Translations under genes and position numbers: made by a program
Assembly: GCF_910592395.1 (NCBI RefSeq)
Contig: NC_088318.1
Location: 9,426,349 to 9,490,348, forward strand
Length of the DNA stretch: 64,000 bases
Source of the DNA: Lineus longissimus
Taxonomy: Eukaryota; Nemertea; Pilidiophora; Heteronemertea; Lineidae
Reading direction: 5' to 3'
The notes under the pieces: model-generated
What the model was told of the DNA's origin: nothing
Databases searched by the model: none
The model's input: the letters and a program-made list of their open reading frames with translations, nothing else
Part shown: piece by piece, positions 12,484-22,320 of the stretch
Layout: each line of letters starts with the position of its first letter
How positions within the stretch are numbered: position 1 is the stretch's first letter

Positions 12484-12927
12484 GAGACAAGACCACTAAT
12501 GAATATTCATAGGTTGGAGGGTCCAGGCCTATCTATTAGACGAGTGCATGTTTTTTACTCTCAAGTACATATTTGGAGAGGTATTGAAAAAATATTTGTT
12601 GTGGCAAGTCTACAGATATAAAGAAATTATTTGATGAAAAAATCAATTTCGAATTTTGCTAATTGGGTAATAGGGGGCGTGTTTTGAGTTTTTTCTGCCA
12701 GTTGGCTGAAAAGAGTGGAAATATCAAAGTCTGTCTAATTTGTCGATTAAAAAAAAATTTCCGTGGTCAATCACCATTTTATTTTTCACCATTTACTTGT
12801 CCGACTGTCCGGAATAACATAATCTAAATTTCAGATTCACAACACCACGCGTTCTTTGATGCGTCGCGGTCAAACATTGACAATTTAACTGCTAAAAGGC
12901 TTAAAAAATCAATTGTGGTCTTGTCTC
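12484..12927. repeat. 444-bp repeat with own TIRs, copy 2
   Basis: Near-identical to 11490-11933, same orientation, with a 550-bp spacer between them. The spacer has no recognised coding or primer-binding site. The LTR-like arrangement conflicts with the 13-bp TIR on each unit, which instead resembles two copies of one MITE. Confidence 0.88.
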
Positions 12928-13303
12928 ATAAAATAGGTAACCAACCTGGTGAGCGACAACTGCGCCACCTAGGGTTATTTCAAATAGGCTACAGAGACCT
13001 GATTTCCTGACCACGTGGAGCGGCCTGTGGTGATTCGACCGAATTTCAATGCTTTGTCGTGAATCAATTCGAAAAGATTCCACCGTAAATATGTTCACTG
13101 TTCGCCAGGACTTCACCAGATAAATACTGCCATGTTACACAGGCTGTCAACGCGAATTCGTCGTGTAATTTTTTGTTAATTGACAGGAATTAGACGTAGC
13201 AACAAGAGGCCAATGAGCCTGGCGCTCGGCTGAATGTTAAGATGCTCACTTTTGTTTCCTGGGTCAGTTTATATAAATATTCAGTCTCAAAACTGAGCTA
13301 ACT
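12928..13303. other. Intervening sequence with a stray A-family head
   Basis: CAAGAGGCCAATGAGCCT then GGCGCTCGGCTGA at 13203-13234 resembles the head of A1/A2, with degraded hairpin arms. It is not followed by a matching tail. The remainder is anonymous. Confidence 0.5.
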
Positions 13304-13304
13304 A

Positions 13305-14291
13305 GAGCTGGCTACTGCCAGCGAACTCTCTGCCGAATTAATATCTGGGGGTACCTGCTATGTTGACAGGAAGTTTTTGGGGCATGGTTTTGAGGGAGGT
13401 ACGTGCACTTATGTACATTTGGGATAGGTGATGACCACAAAATGAGTCTAAGATGAAGATGTTTATCGAAAATGTCTATCGAAAATAGTCCGGCTGGCAC
13501 TCAGTGCTGCAACGATTTAGCAGGTCACAAAAATCTAGTTTTCTGGGCGGGCGAAAGTACAATATCCGAACAAAACACAACATATAAAGGCTATTTTATT
13601 AAAAGCACAGTCTAGGCATAAGGAATATTTTGTACAGACTATTTTCATGCAAAATGTTCCGAGTATCGCGGACATTGACTAAATGGACCTACGAACTGGC
13701 GCTACACAAGATAACTGGGTTGTTTCACCCATGCTTTTTTGCCCTATTTTGGTAACAGTTTCTCCCTTAAATTCGTACACCATTGGTCGTTACATCAATT
13801 CATCTTCATTTTACCAACTTTACGGCATATTCCTTGGGCATATTCAACCAAACCTGCATGGCTAAACAATAAATCTACTGAGGGCGAAACAACCACGCTG
13901 CAACGGCATTAGAGCGAAACTAAATCGCTGAGGGTGAAACGACCACGCTACAACGGCATGAGGCCGAAACGATCGTGAAGCATGTACACGTGCGAAACTA
14001 AAAATAGCATTTTTTAATTACAACGCGGTACGAAGATTTATATTCAGATTTTTATTTTTCGAAAGTCCGTAAATTCTGGGTAACACAGATGGACGCCGAT
14101 TCAGAGTTTTTAATATTCAGCATGCAATACAGTTAATAAATACGCCAGTGGAACTTGTGAAGTGAACACTCTGGGGAACTACATGATGGAGGTGCGCTGT
14201 TCGGTCCGGCACAATGTTTACGACTTCACAGCTAACAGACGTCATTCCATATCACCATATAAACTCTCTGCTATAGGCAGAGAGTTAAAAA
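13305..14291 (+). mobile_element. Hairpin-ended element C, ~1.0 kb
   Basis: The 5' hairpin CTGGC-TACT-GCCAG (13308-13321) is followed by AACTCTCTGCC (13324-13334). The 3' end has GGCAGAGAGTT (14276-14286) plus AAAAA. That tail itself forms a perfect 10-bp stem with an upstream AACTCTCTGC (14262-14271). It has the same plan as the A and B families with different sequence. The interior has a two-unit ~50-bp tandem repeat (13877-13975, CGAAACNACCACGCT) and no coding. Confidence 0.7.
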
Positions 14292-14885
14292 TGGTTTCCA
14301 AAATGGCCGTGTGCCAAATAAAATAAAAAGCACGAGGACCTTTGCTCGATCCTTCTGATTGTCAAAACAACTTTATTTAATGAGTGTGATTAAAAGTTGA
14401 AGGTTGTTACAGAGATTAAATCTTACTAGTTGCGATGGTTCCTTCAAGAGTCACAACTCAGTAGACAACCAGTGACTCAATCTGGACCTTTACATCAATC
14501 CGTTGAAGTTCAGCTAGGGACAAACCAGTCCATCAGATGCATGGTCACAAGCTAGGACAACTACATCATGTAGTAAATGAAGTCTGGACCTTTGAATTTT
14601 TTCTTATTCTCTTCCTTCTTCAGGAGTTGACGGTTCCATCATTTTCAATCCTCTGTCTGTGGAGAGGCCAGTGGCTTTCTCAAGTCTCTGTGCATTACTC
14701 AAAATTCTCTGTTTCTGCATACCCATCATGTTGCTGGTGGATCACCGAGACCTTGCCTTCCCTGTAGACCCTTTTGAAATCACTGGTATCTCCCAATATA
14801 TTATATCTGTTGAGATCACGAAAATTTCCTTTGGAAAAGATTTTTTCATTCTGGAGAGCTCACTAGGTTGGACTGGGAAAAGGGC
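14292..14885. other. Anonymous sequence, partly related to 22.5-23.3 kb
   Basis: Shares GCGATGGTTC, CACAACTCAG and GATGCATGGTCACAA-type phrases with the region around 22550-23060. It is probably a diverged dispersed repeat. No gene is supported. Confidence 0.4.
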
Positions 14886-15045
14886 CCTGAATTTCTAAAA
14901 TAAACCAAACACCAAACCATTTTCTTCACCAAAACCATTAACCTCAAAACCGTCACATCCTAATCTCAAATATTCCTGACTTTTCAACCACCGACGGTGG
15001 TTGAAAACGAACATCACGTAAACACACCTAAGTCAGATATTTCAC
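14886..15045 (+). repeat. Polinton left TIR
   Basis: Matches the reverse complement of 18876-19047 through several blocks. Between AATATTCCTGACTTTTC and the inner CACACCT block the two arms diverge. There the left arm has its own small hairpin, CAACCACCG facing CGGTGGTTG (14985-15003). Confidence 0.75.
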
Positions 15046-15350
15046 CAAAAATCCTATACCTATCATACCCCCAACAATAAAGAGATATTCGTAGTTTTTC
15101 ATTTCCCCACTTGGTTGGTAAAAATCTTTTAATTCCGGTCGTTTCCGAAGTTGTAATCTATTCTCGAAGTTCGTTGTAGAGAACAATAGATGCATCAACA
15201 TTTCGAAAATCAATTGCACTTTCATTTCCTCTTTTCGATTGAAGGTTAACGAAATCACTGGTTTGTTTTCTATTCATCCAAAGCCTTAGATCCTCTTTGT
15301 AATTTTCACCAGCTAAATTATGTCTTTTCATTTCATCTTGATAACCATTT

Positions 15351-15432
15351 TATCTATGGCCTTGAAAAGATATCCCGCCCCCGAAAAGACAACAGTGTTT
15401 ATTACAGCACCAATTATCATTCCAGCCATTTA
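15351..15432 (-). pseudogene. Small membrane-protein ORF remnant of the Polinton
   Basis: An ATG near 15432 starts MAGMIIGAVINTVVFSGAGY, a hydrophobic, Gly/Ala-rich segment like a single transmembrane helix. A stop follows within about 30 codons. Further minus-strand frames to 15028 stay open in another register and end in a second hydrophobic segment (YLFIVGGMIGIGFLVKYL). This looks like one or two small hydrophobic proteins broken by frameshift. Polintons often encode small membrane proteins of unknown role; no specific family is recognised. Confidence 0.35.
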
Positions 15433-15461
15433 CAAACTGTGAGAAAATGATAGTTACATAA

Positions 15462-17722
15462 ATGGAGAATCCCACGGCGAATCCAGCGGTGAAACCCCTG
15501 GAGAAAGAAGTTTCGGAGGAAGAATTTCAAAAGAGCAATATCTGAGAGACTTTTACTTTAACTCCCAAGGCACTGTAACCTATACAAATGCAAGTCAACT
15601 TTGGTGAAAAATATAATCTGACAGGAAACTTATCAAGCACAGAGAACTAAAAGATTTCCTAGACAATTTACCAACCTACCAACTGCATAAACCAATCAAG
15701 GATAAAAAATTCACTTTCCGAAAAACAATGGGCTCTTACGTGGATCAACGATGGCAAGCCAATTTAGTGGATTTACAGAAGTACCAAAAAGACAATAAAA
15801 ACTTCAGCTATATTTTAACGGTCACTGATTTATTCAGTCATTATGCTTGGGCTTTACCTCTCAAGACTAAGAAGGGAGAAGAAGTTAAAGATTAATTTGT
15901 CACTATTTTTAAAGAAGCCAAACCCGAGAAATTACAATTTGATGATGGTAAAGAATTCTACAACAAGTTTCTGAAAGAACTAGAATTCCGAAATTTGCTG
16001 GTAGCAAATTTGATAGTCCCCAGGTAGTCGTCATGTCAACAGAGTAGAAAGCGAGAACATTTTGCGCCGTCGTATTCCGATTTGACTGGTTAGTGGTGAA
16101 ATCTGCTTTTACTTTTGCAAATTAACATATTGGTTTCCTAGTTCTAACGTTGTATGAATTAAAGATGCTTTCCCAATGCTTGACTGGTCTGGCAAGAGGC
16201 ATTGCCAGGAAAACGTGACGTCATTTTGGCCATTCTTCTTACCGCACGCCCTCCCTCTCCGTAAAACTTCCTGACATGGTGTGAAGTGGGAGGGCGCACA
16301 ATGGGAACCACACTGCCGTGATGTTAATAGTTTCTATTTATAGAATTCAGCGGCAGAGATTTTAAGCACGGAAAAAGTAGTTTAACTCGGCTAATCTCAA
16401 TGGATTTTACCCAGGAATGTTTTCAAGGCGAGAGAAACATCTGATTTAAGTACTGCGCTTATTAGATTTCATGTTCATGCCGAAGATTGGCCTAACACGT
16501 GGACGAATGAGTGGATTATCGAGTGTTGGAGAGGTCACGTGATTGTACGAGAAACCTGAGCGGAAAACAATACTGACTCCAACTCCCAGAGGGAGGAGCT
16601 GGAGTCATAAAAACGCATCTAAAGCATCGAAATATTCTGAGTTTTGAAAAATCGTTTTGCGATAGTCCATGAATCGAATTTGGTTTCTTTATAATACCTC
16701 CATCGTCCCATCGCTCGACCAACTCCTGAGAATAATGACGTCATTATGACGGGGCGGAGCTTATGCTAATGTATCAGCGTCTCGCGTCTGCGCATGTCAC
16801 AGCGCATGTTCAGATTGAATCGCGGCTTCGGCATGTTGGGAGAAGACGATCAGACGAATCTCAGCAAAAAATGCTTCAAAACTATCGAAATACTCAGGAT
16901 TTTTAAAATACTTTTGCGATAGTCCATAGATGGAATTGGGTTTGGTGGTGTAAGGGTGATTGATTTCTGGTTTATTTAGCCGTTTTGCTGGACTACCGCA
17001 ATAAATGTGTTGGTGGAAAAAAATAACAGTTTCGAGAATTCCAGTGATATCAATATAGTCCCCAGACGGGATCTGGGGCCTATAATTACTGGACAAAAAT
17101 AACATCGAATGGTTCTCAACTTTCTCAAGCAAGAAAGCAGCTGTTGTGGAAAGATTTAACTGCATTTTAAAAACGAGAATGTGGAAATGTTTCACTGCAA
17201 AAGAGACTTACAAATGGTTGGAGATTCTTGACAACCTCGTAAATGGTTACAACAACACATTTCACTCATCCATTGGAATAAAACCAATCGAAGCTAGAAA
17301 AGAAGATAACGCCGGAAAAGTCTGGTGCAATCTCTACGGCGCATTTCTACTTAAAGATTATGATCAACCAAAATACAAGATTAGTGACAGCATAAGGATA
17401 ACCAAGTACAAAACAATATTTTCTAATATCAATCAGATTAGCCGAGAAGAAAATTACCTGCCTAATTTTACAGAAGAGGTTTTTTAAATAAAACAAATAC
17501 TTTTCACAAAACCTATTGTCTACCAACTTAAGGATTACAGACGGTTATTTTTAAACAGAAGAGCTAAGCTACGTCCCAAACCCAGAACAGATCGAGTACA
17601 AAATTGAAAAGGTTTTACGCAACAAAACAGTTAAGGGAGAAAAATATGGTTTGGTTAAATGGAAAGGTTACTCAGAAAAATTCAATGAGTGGTTACCGAT
17701 TTCAAACATAAAATTACTTTAA
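15462..17722 (+). pseudogene. Polinton chromodomain integrase, broken
   Basis: This is an integrase of the Maverick type, which inserts the element's DNA. In order: a zinc-binding-like N-terminal region (about 15520-15720, ending YQLHKPIKD), then the DDE core starting VDQRWQANLVDLQ with its first Asp in the VTDLFSHYAW context. The core resumes at 17092 after an insertion and has KAAVVERFN (the E-containing block) and NGYNNTFHSSIG. A C-terminal chromodomain lies at about 17575-17719 (YKIEKVLRNK, LVKWKGYSEKFNEWLP), ending at TAA 17720-17722. Lesions are several stops and frameshifts before 15700, a stop after KKGEEVKD, and a 1.09-kb insertion at 16001. An extra 11-residue block near 17430 is described separately. 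Confidence 0.88.
16001..17091. mobile_element. 1.09-kb insertion in the Polinton integrase
   Basis: The integrase frame stops at 16000 and resumes at 17092. The flanks TTGCTG (15995-16000) and TTACTG (17086-17091) look like a diverged target duplication. Short inverted ends are visible: ATAGTCCCCAG near 16011 and ATAGGCCCCAG read on the minus strand near the right end. A stem CCCCAGA / TCTGGGG lies at 17060-17078. It holds two diverged copies of a ~130-bp segment (about 16600-16700 and 16860-16950). No coding capacity is recognised. Confidence 0.6.
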
Positions 17723-17726
17723 GACG

Positions 17727-18215
17727 TTAATCACGTTGCTTCAAAGTTTCATCCCTTTCTTCTTTAGTTTGGAACTCATAATCATTAAGAAATTGCTGGG
17801 CTTTTTGAAGTTGAAGTTTGTACAGATTGGCAATTAATTTTGCACTCTTACTATAATTTTCTTCTCGGCTAATCAGATTCAGATTGATATTTGTCCAGTG
17901 CCAAAGTTTGTACAGATTGGCAATTAATTTTGCACTCTTACTATGATTTTCTTCTCGGCTAATCAGATTCAGATTGATATTTGTCCAGTGCCAACATACT
18001 TCTGGAAAATTCCTAAAATGGGCCACTGGCAAAACATGATCAAGTTCTTCATCAACACCTACTTCCTCTTGTCCTTGCCAATCCAACCAACCATAGAAAA
18101 ACGTATTAGTACAACCCATGTATTTTTTAAGTGTTTCCTTCGTGCCACAACATGATAAAGAAAAACACATTTTGTGAATTGCATGCAAGTTTGGATCTTG
18201 ATATTTTACTCTCAT
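17727..18215 (-). CDS. HNH endonuclease-like protein of the Polinton
   Basis: This 162-codon open frame ends at TAA 17727-17729, only 4 bp from the converging integrase stop. It contains KKYMGCTNTFFYGWLDWQ, the usual lead-in of viral and Polinton HNH proteins. The HNH core follows: ELDHVLPVAHF (Asp-His pair), CWHWTNINLNLISREEN and KSAKLI. HNH nucleases nick or cut DNA using a divalent metal. A 30-residue stretch is tandemly duplicated (90-bp repeat at 17813-17992), repeating the WTNINLNL-SREEN part. The frame probably once continued upstream beyond 18215. Product function is uncertain given the duplication. Confidence 0.65.
   Translation of the reverse strand: MRVKYQDPNLHAIHKMCFSLSCCGTKETLKKYMGCTNTFFYGWLDWQGQEEVGVDEELDHVLPVAHFRNFPEVCWHWTNINLNLISREENHSKSAKLIANLYKLWHWTNINLNLISREENYSKSAKLIANLYKLQLQKAQQFLNDYEFQTKEERDETLKQRD
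17813..17992. repeat. 90-bp tandem duplication within the HNH gene
   Basis: Two 90-bp copies differ at very few positions (one visible change, ACTATAATTTT versus ACTATGATTTT). The period is in frame, so the HNH reading frame survives. The recent duplication doubles the metal-site-containing segment. Confidence 0.9.
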
Positions 18216-18334
18216 GTAATTCCTACTAAAGTTCGCACTACAATCTTACAATAATTTTGTAACCCAGCTAAAGATTTACGATTCTTAAGACAGTACTCAT
18301 AAGGTGTTTTGATTTCACGTCTTGAACAGTATTT

Positions 18335-18780
18335 GTATTTAAGAGTTTGCACGAAGTTCATGAATATCTTTCTAACATTTTCTATTCTATCATCACCATC
18401 TAAAACAATAACGACACCAGGGATAGCCAAATCTTCTCGACTTTAATTAATACTTCTTCGTGATGGTAATGAAGATGATTTAAGTATTCTAAACTAACTG
18501 AACTTTCTTCTGATCAGTTTCTTTTCTGCAATCTCCCATAACAAACTTTCCGATCTGTTCTTAGACAAATTATAAACTTGGGGAGTTTACCTGTCTCACA
18601 CATCTTGTGATAGTACTCAGAATACATATCCTCTAGATTCTTAAATTGCTTCCGAGTTAAACACCCCTCCAAAAGGTTCAAGCGTGAAAAGGTATGATGC
18701 GCTGAGAAAACACTTCTCTCAGAAATTATTGTTTTTTCAGAATCTGCGGTGTCATTGTTTCTAAAAGACGTTTCTCACGC
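18335..18780 (-). pseudogene. Deoxynucleoside kinase (dNK) relic in the Polinton
   Basis: Deoxynucleoside kinases phosphorylate salvaged deoxynucleosides for dNTP synthesis. Reading leftward from 18780 there is an ERSVFSAHHTF block (the ERS substrate-binding motif), LEDMYSEYYHKM, then FIICLRTDRKVCYGRLQKR. After a stop or frameshift near 18527 comes SEESSVSLEYLNHLHYHHEE, the lid-region pattern of insect dNK (SEESxxxLxYLxxLHxxHE). After another shift comes VVIVLDGDDRIENV. The N-terminal P-loop is missing. It shares strand and neighbourhood with the HNH gene inside the TIRs. Captured host gene or viral-type cargo are both possible. Confidence 0.75.
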
Positions 18781-18875
18781 CATCAACTGAAATTCTTCGG
18801 AATATTATACCAGGTCAGAGTACAGGGGGTCAAGCATATTTTTCTCATTATAGTTTCTCCATTCACCTATCGGCT

Positions 18876-19047
18876 CCGGAAATATCTGACTAAGGTGTGT
18901 TTATGCGATGTTCATTTTCGGAGCTTCAGCTCCGGTCGGACGCCGAAAAGTCAGGAATATTTTAGATTTAGATTTTGAGATTAACGTTTTTGGTGAAGAA
19001 AATGGTTTTGGTGGTTGGTTTGGACGTTTTTTTTGGAAATTTAGGAC
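18876..19047 (-). repeat. Polinton right TIR
   Basis: Inverted copy of the left TIR. At the position of the left hairpin it carries a different small inverted repeat, CGGAGCTTCAGCTCCG (18919-18934), so the arms differ in sequence but both can fold there. Confidence 0.75.
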
Positions 19048-20063
19048 TGAGGTATTTCAGTGTTTTTCGACTTCAGGCTGTAGTTAATGGGATTAGCGTT
19101 GCTCAAGTAGCTGTTGGAGCGGAAAAAGGGGTGAATTATCATTTTTTTGCAATTGATCAGCTGACTGGGGGGAGGGGCCAATGCTAATCCCATATACCGG
19201 GGTTTTTAGCCATATTTTGCTGGGGCAAAATATTCACTCATGCTTAGAGAGGCATCACTTTTTCATTGATTTTCCATGCTGGTCTCATTTTTATCTCATG
19301 GCAAGTTTCCTCAGTTGCAAACACTGTTGTAATGCTGATTTAACTCGAGATGCCCTGTATCTCTTTGGATCCTATGCCACAGATGTGTGGTCGGTGTTTC
19401 TATGCCATGAGTTCTTGATGCCTGTCTGTATGATGTATATAACATGCTGCAACCAGGTGTGGGTGGGGCGAGTTCTATGATAAATGTTATATAAACGGAA
19501 TTATTAGCCTGGACCTTGTTTCATAGGATTACTCGCCTGATATCACTGTATATATCTATCAGCCTCAGGGGGCGTCGGTTATGCTGAGATCTTGTCAGTA
19601 GGATTGTGCAGTGGATGTGTCTCCACAGGAGCTATAACTCCCCTGGACATGTCCACAGGAGCCATATGAAATTGACTCCTGTGTGGTGGGTATTTACCAT
19701 GTCGCAGGAGCTATCATACTACTATTCCACGATGACGGAAATTAGAAGTTGTAATGCACCATGCCTACTTTAAATAAATGAAATATGAAGAAAGCTGTTG
19801 GCTGTTCCTGCTTTGCCCATTTTTCCAAAAGCTATTTCTCTTACCACTGCACAAACTAAATGTTTTCTCTCTTTGATTTTTGAAGTTCTTTTGCTTTGTT
19901 CATGTTACAGTTTTGCACGATTCCTCGCCTGCCGATGCTGAGGACCCCATTTTGGGTACTCCAGTCTTAAATAAACCTAGCCGTAGTTAACTTTCCAGAC
20001 CCCTTTACAAATAAGTAAAAAGACCACCAATTTGATCTCCAGAGTCCTACCTATTGTCCCCCT
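19048..20063. other. No gene seen between Polinton and piggyBac
   Basis: Anonymous sequence with a local cluster of ACAGGAGC phrases (19625-19710). No splice-flanked or conserved open frame is recognised. Confidence 0.45.
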
Positions 20064-20153
20064 TTAACCACTTAACTGTGGAATTTTTTCCATTAACCCA
20101 ACCCCAGTGGGGGATTAATTTGGAAAAAAATACCATTTTTTCAGTAAGTATGT

Positions 20154-20159
20154 TTTATT
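20154..20159 (-). terminator. Polyadenylation signal of piggyBac transposase
   Basis: AATAAA on the minus strand, about 91 bp after the TAG stop and still inside the element. It is the only hexamer between the stop and the left TIR that I noticed. Confidence 0.5.
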
Positions 20160-20249
20160 CACCTTGTAACACAATGTATTGTAATTTCAACAGTAACAGT
20201 AACAGTAACTCAGTAACACACAGTTCAATCTGTAATCTATCTAGCCTGT

Positions 20250-22121
20250 CTAGTCATCCTGATCTGACACATCCATGTCACCTGACCCATCCGATTCATC
20301 CGCTGGATTCGGCAGAATGTCAGTGTTGTACCTCACCAAAGTGTGGTAAAGCTCAAAGCAAGGGGCAGCACACAAGGCTTTGTCACACTTTCTGCAGTAG
20401 TAACTGGACTCCTTCCTCTTCTTCCTAGATTGACAAACAACACACCTACGTGTAGGTTTGTCTTTCTTGGGAGTGGGAGGAATGTGACTGGGGAAGTGAC
20501 GCTCACTTAGTCGCTGCGGCATTTCACCATGAGGAGGTCTACCTCGTCTAGGCTTGGCAGGTGCCCCTTGCTTGTACTTTGCCAGAATGCCCTCAATCAG
20601 ATCCAACTGAAAGGTCAGCCTGTCCATCTTTCCCCCCTGTTTCTTGTACAGCAAGTAGGCGTTGAGAGCAGACATGTCCACTAGATGTCTGAATTGCTTC
20701 TGGTAGTACTTTTTGAGCCTCTTCCTGGCTGAGGGATAGCACACCAGATAGGCATCACTCAGGTCAACGCCACCCATTGTATCGTTGTAGTCAAGGCAGA
20801 CTTGGGGTTTCGACACCACCTTATCCCCTCTCTGTCTAACATCTACTTTGGTACCATTGTGGTAAGTGGAGAGCATATGGACGTCTTTCTTATCTCTCCA
20901 TTTGAGAGCCATCAGCTTACCACGGTAATAGTCACAACTTTCCCCCTTTTTCAACCGCTTCTGCTTCATCTGGACAGGTAGGCCTTTTCTGTTGGATCTG
21001 ATTGTACCTACCGCATCTGTTTCATGCTGACACAGGAAGTCAAACAGGACTGGAGAACTGAAGAAGTTGTCCATGTTTATCCCATATCCTTGATCGAGGA
21101 GAGGATGTGCAAGCGAGAGGACGACCTTGGCTCCCATTGATGGGTTATCACGGTACTCAGCACGGTATTCGGTGTCTTGCCCGGTGTAGATGAAGAAATC
21201 CCAAATATAGCCAGATTGGGATTCGCACAACTCGTAGGACTTGATGCCAAAGCGTGCTCGCTTGGATGGAATGTACTGTTTCCAGCCAAGGCGGCCTTTC
21301 CACATCATGAGCGATTCATCTATTGCAATCTCCTGCTCTGGCTGGTACACAGACTTGAATTTCTGGCGCAGATGGTTTAGGACAGGGTACAGCTTGTAGA
21401 GCTTCCTGGACACATTTGGAATGCCAGGATCCATCATTGTGTTGTTGTCAAAGTGTAAAAATTTGCACAACAGAAGGAAGCGATCACATGGCATTATATC
21501 GCTGAAGAATGGCGTTGCAATGAATTGCCGCTTGCTGAAGTACATCTGGTTATCTGGCTTCTGAATAATCCCTTGTAGAAAAAGGAGAGCCAATAAAACC
21601 CGTACTTCATCAGAGTTTGTGTCCTGCCATTGTTTATAAAGTGACCTACGTTTCTCCTGACCTCTGTGCTCATCAATGAACTGTGCAGCATAGAGGTTGG
21701 TCTGCTCCACAATAACTGCTAAAATATCATCATCAAAAAACAGTTCAAAGTACTGCACTGGATCATCCTTATCGGCAACATTAGCCTTCAACCCTGGTAC
21801 AGCAGTAAACTGAAACCTGTCACGACGCTGTCCATTTTCTGTCCAAGGAGGTTGATTTTGAATTACCCGCGCTTGAACTTGGTTGCCATGGTGACCACCT
21901 AACACATGCCCGATATTACCATCACTGCCACTGTCAGAGCTTGCATTGTCAGGCATATCATCCCCACTCTGACTTGTTGCATCTAAATCGGAAGCATTCT
22001 GGGCATAAGGTTCATCATCATCGTTAGAAGATACATAATCGGACACTTCATCGTCAGAATGGAGTATCTGTTCCAAAAGATTGTCATCCAGAACACGCCT
22101 CACCTTTTGTGGTGCTGCCAT
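20250..22121 (-). CDS. piggyBac transposase (DDD), full length
   Basis: This enzyme cuts and pastes piggyBac DNA at TTAA without footprint. The open frame extends to 22157 (635 codons). The Met at 22121 (MAAPQKVRR) is a likelier start, giving 623 residues; either is normal for the family. Numbering from 22157, an acidic Ser/Asp-rich N-terminus covers 25-80 and the DDE_Tnp_1_7 catalytic domain about 130-505. Catalytic Asp are 280 (AIDESLMMWKGR), 363 (MDNFFSS) and 465 (NDTMGGVDLSD). An AT-hook-like KPRRGRPP sits near 535. A Cys-rich zinc finger at about 571-600 (CVVCQ, CRKCDKALCAAPC) binds TIRs in relatives. There are no stops or frameshifts. The 3' flank carries AATAAA at 20154-20159. Confidence 0.95.
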   Translation of the reverse strand: MAAPQKVRRVLDDNLLEQILHSDDEVSDYVSSNDDDEPYAQNASDLDATSQSGDDMPDNASSDSGSDGNIGHVLGGHHGNQVQARVIQNQPPWTENGQRRDRFQFTAVPGLKANVADKDDPVQYFELFFDDDILAVIVEQTNLYAAQFIDEHRGQEKRRSLYKQWQDTNSDEVRVLLALLFLQGIIQKPDNQMYFSKRQFIATPFFSDIMPCDRFLLLCKFLHFDNNTMMDPGIPNVSRKLYKLYPVLNHLRQKFKSVYQPEQEIAIDESLMMWKGRLGWKQYIPSKRARFGIKSYELCESQSGYIWDFFIYTGQDTEYRAEYRDNPSMGAKVVLSLAHPLLDQGYGINMDNFFSSPVLFDFLCQHETDAVGTIRSNRKGLPVQMKQKRLKKGESCDYYRGKLMALKWRDKKDVHMLSTYHNGTKVDVRQRGDKVVSKPQVCLDYNDTMGGVDLSDAYLVCYPSARKRLKKYYQKQFRHLVDMSALNAYLLYKKQGGKMDRLTFQLDLIEGILAKYKQGAPAKPRRGRPPHGEMPQRLSERHFPSHIPPTPKKDKPTRRCVVCQSRKKRKESSYYCRKCDKALCAAPCFELYHTLVRYNTDILPNPADESDGSGDMDVSDQDD

Positions 22122-22261
22122 TTCCGAGAAATCGCCGACAGTGCTGCCACACCTCAATAAAACTTGAGACTAAACATCGACGAACTTCGGGGAATCCCCA
22201 TTGACGATCATGGTATTGCATAGAACTGATATGACTACTAGAAAATAAGGTATAACAGTAT

Positions 22262-22320
22262 GACGAGATATCTCGTCGTACCCAATAGCGGTGCACACGT
22301 GCATGACGAGATATCTCGTC
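22262..22320. repeat. Paired 16-bp palindromes in piggyBac right end
   Basis: GACGAGATATCTCGTC occurs at 22262-22277 and 22305-22320, 43 bp apart, the second ending 3 bp from the TIR. Perfect palindromes at fixed distance next to a TIR suggest transposase- or host-binding sites. A TTAA element at 9.6 kb has the same layout with a different palindrome. Confidence 0.85.

Larger units (their letters stand above)
14886..19047. mobile_element. Decayed Polinton/Maverick, ~4.2 kb
   Basis: Long imperfect terminal inverted repeats (about 150-170 bp) bound the region at 14886-15045 and 18876-19047. They share, in inverted order, CCATTTTCTTCACC, AATATTCCTGACTTTTC and AACACACCT...AGTCAGATATTT. Inside are a chromodomain integrase on the plus strand and, facing it, an HNH nuclease and a deoxynucleoside kinase. 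Long TIRs plus this type of cellular-retroviral-like integrase are Polinton hallmarks. PolB, packaging ATPase, protease and capsid genes are absent, so the copy is internally deleted. Outer TIR ends are approximate and I could not fix the expected 6-bp target duplication. Confidence 0.8.

Noticed and set aside
11490-12927. Simple LTR retrotransposon or TRIM
   Set aside because: The 444-bp units end in 13-bp inverted repeats rather than TG...CA, and no primer-binding site or purine tract is visible.
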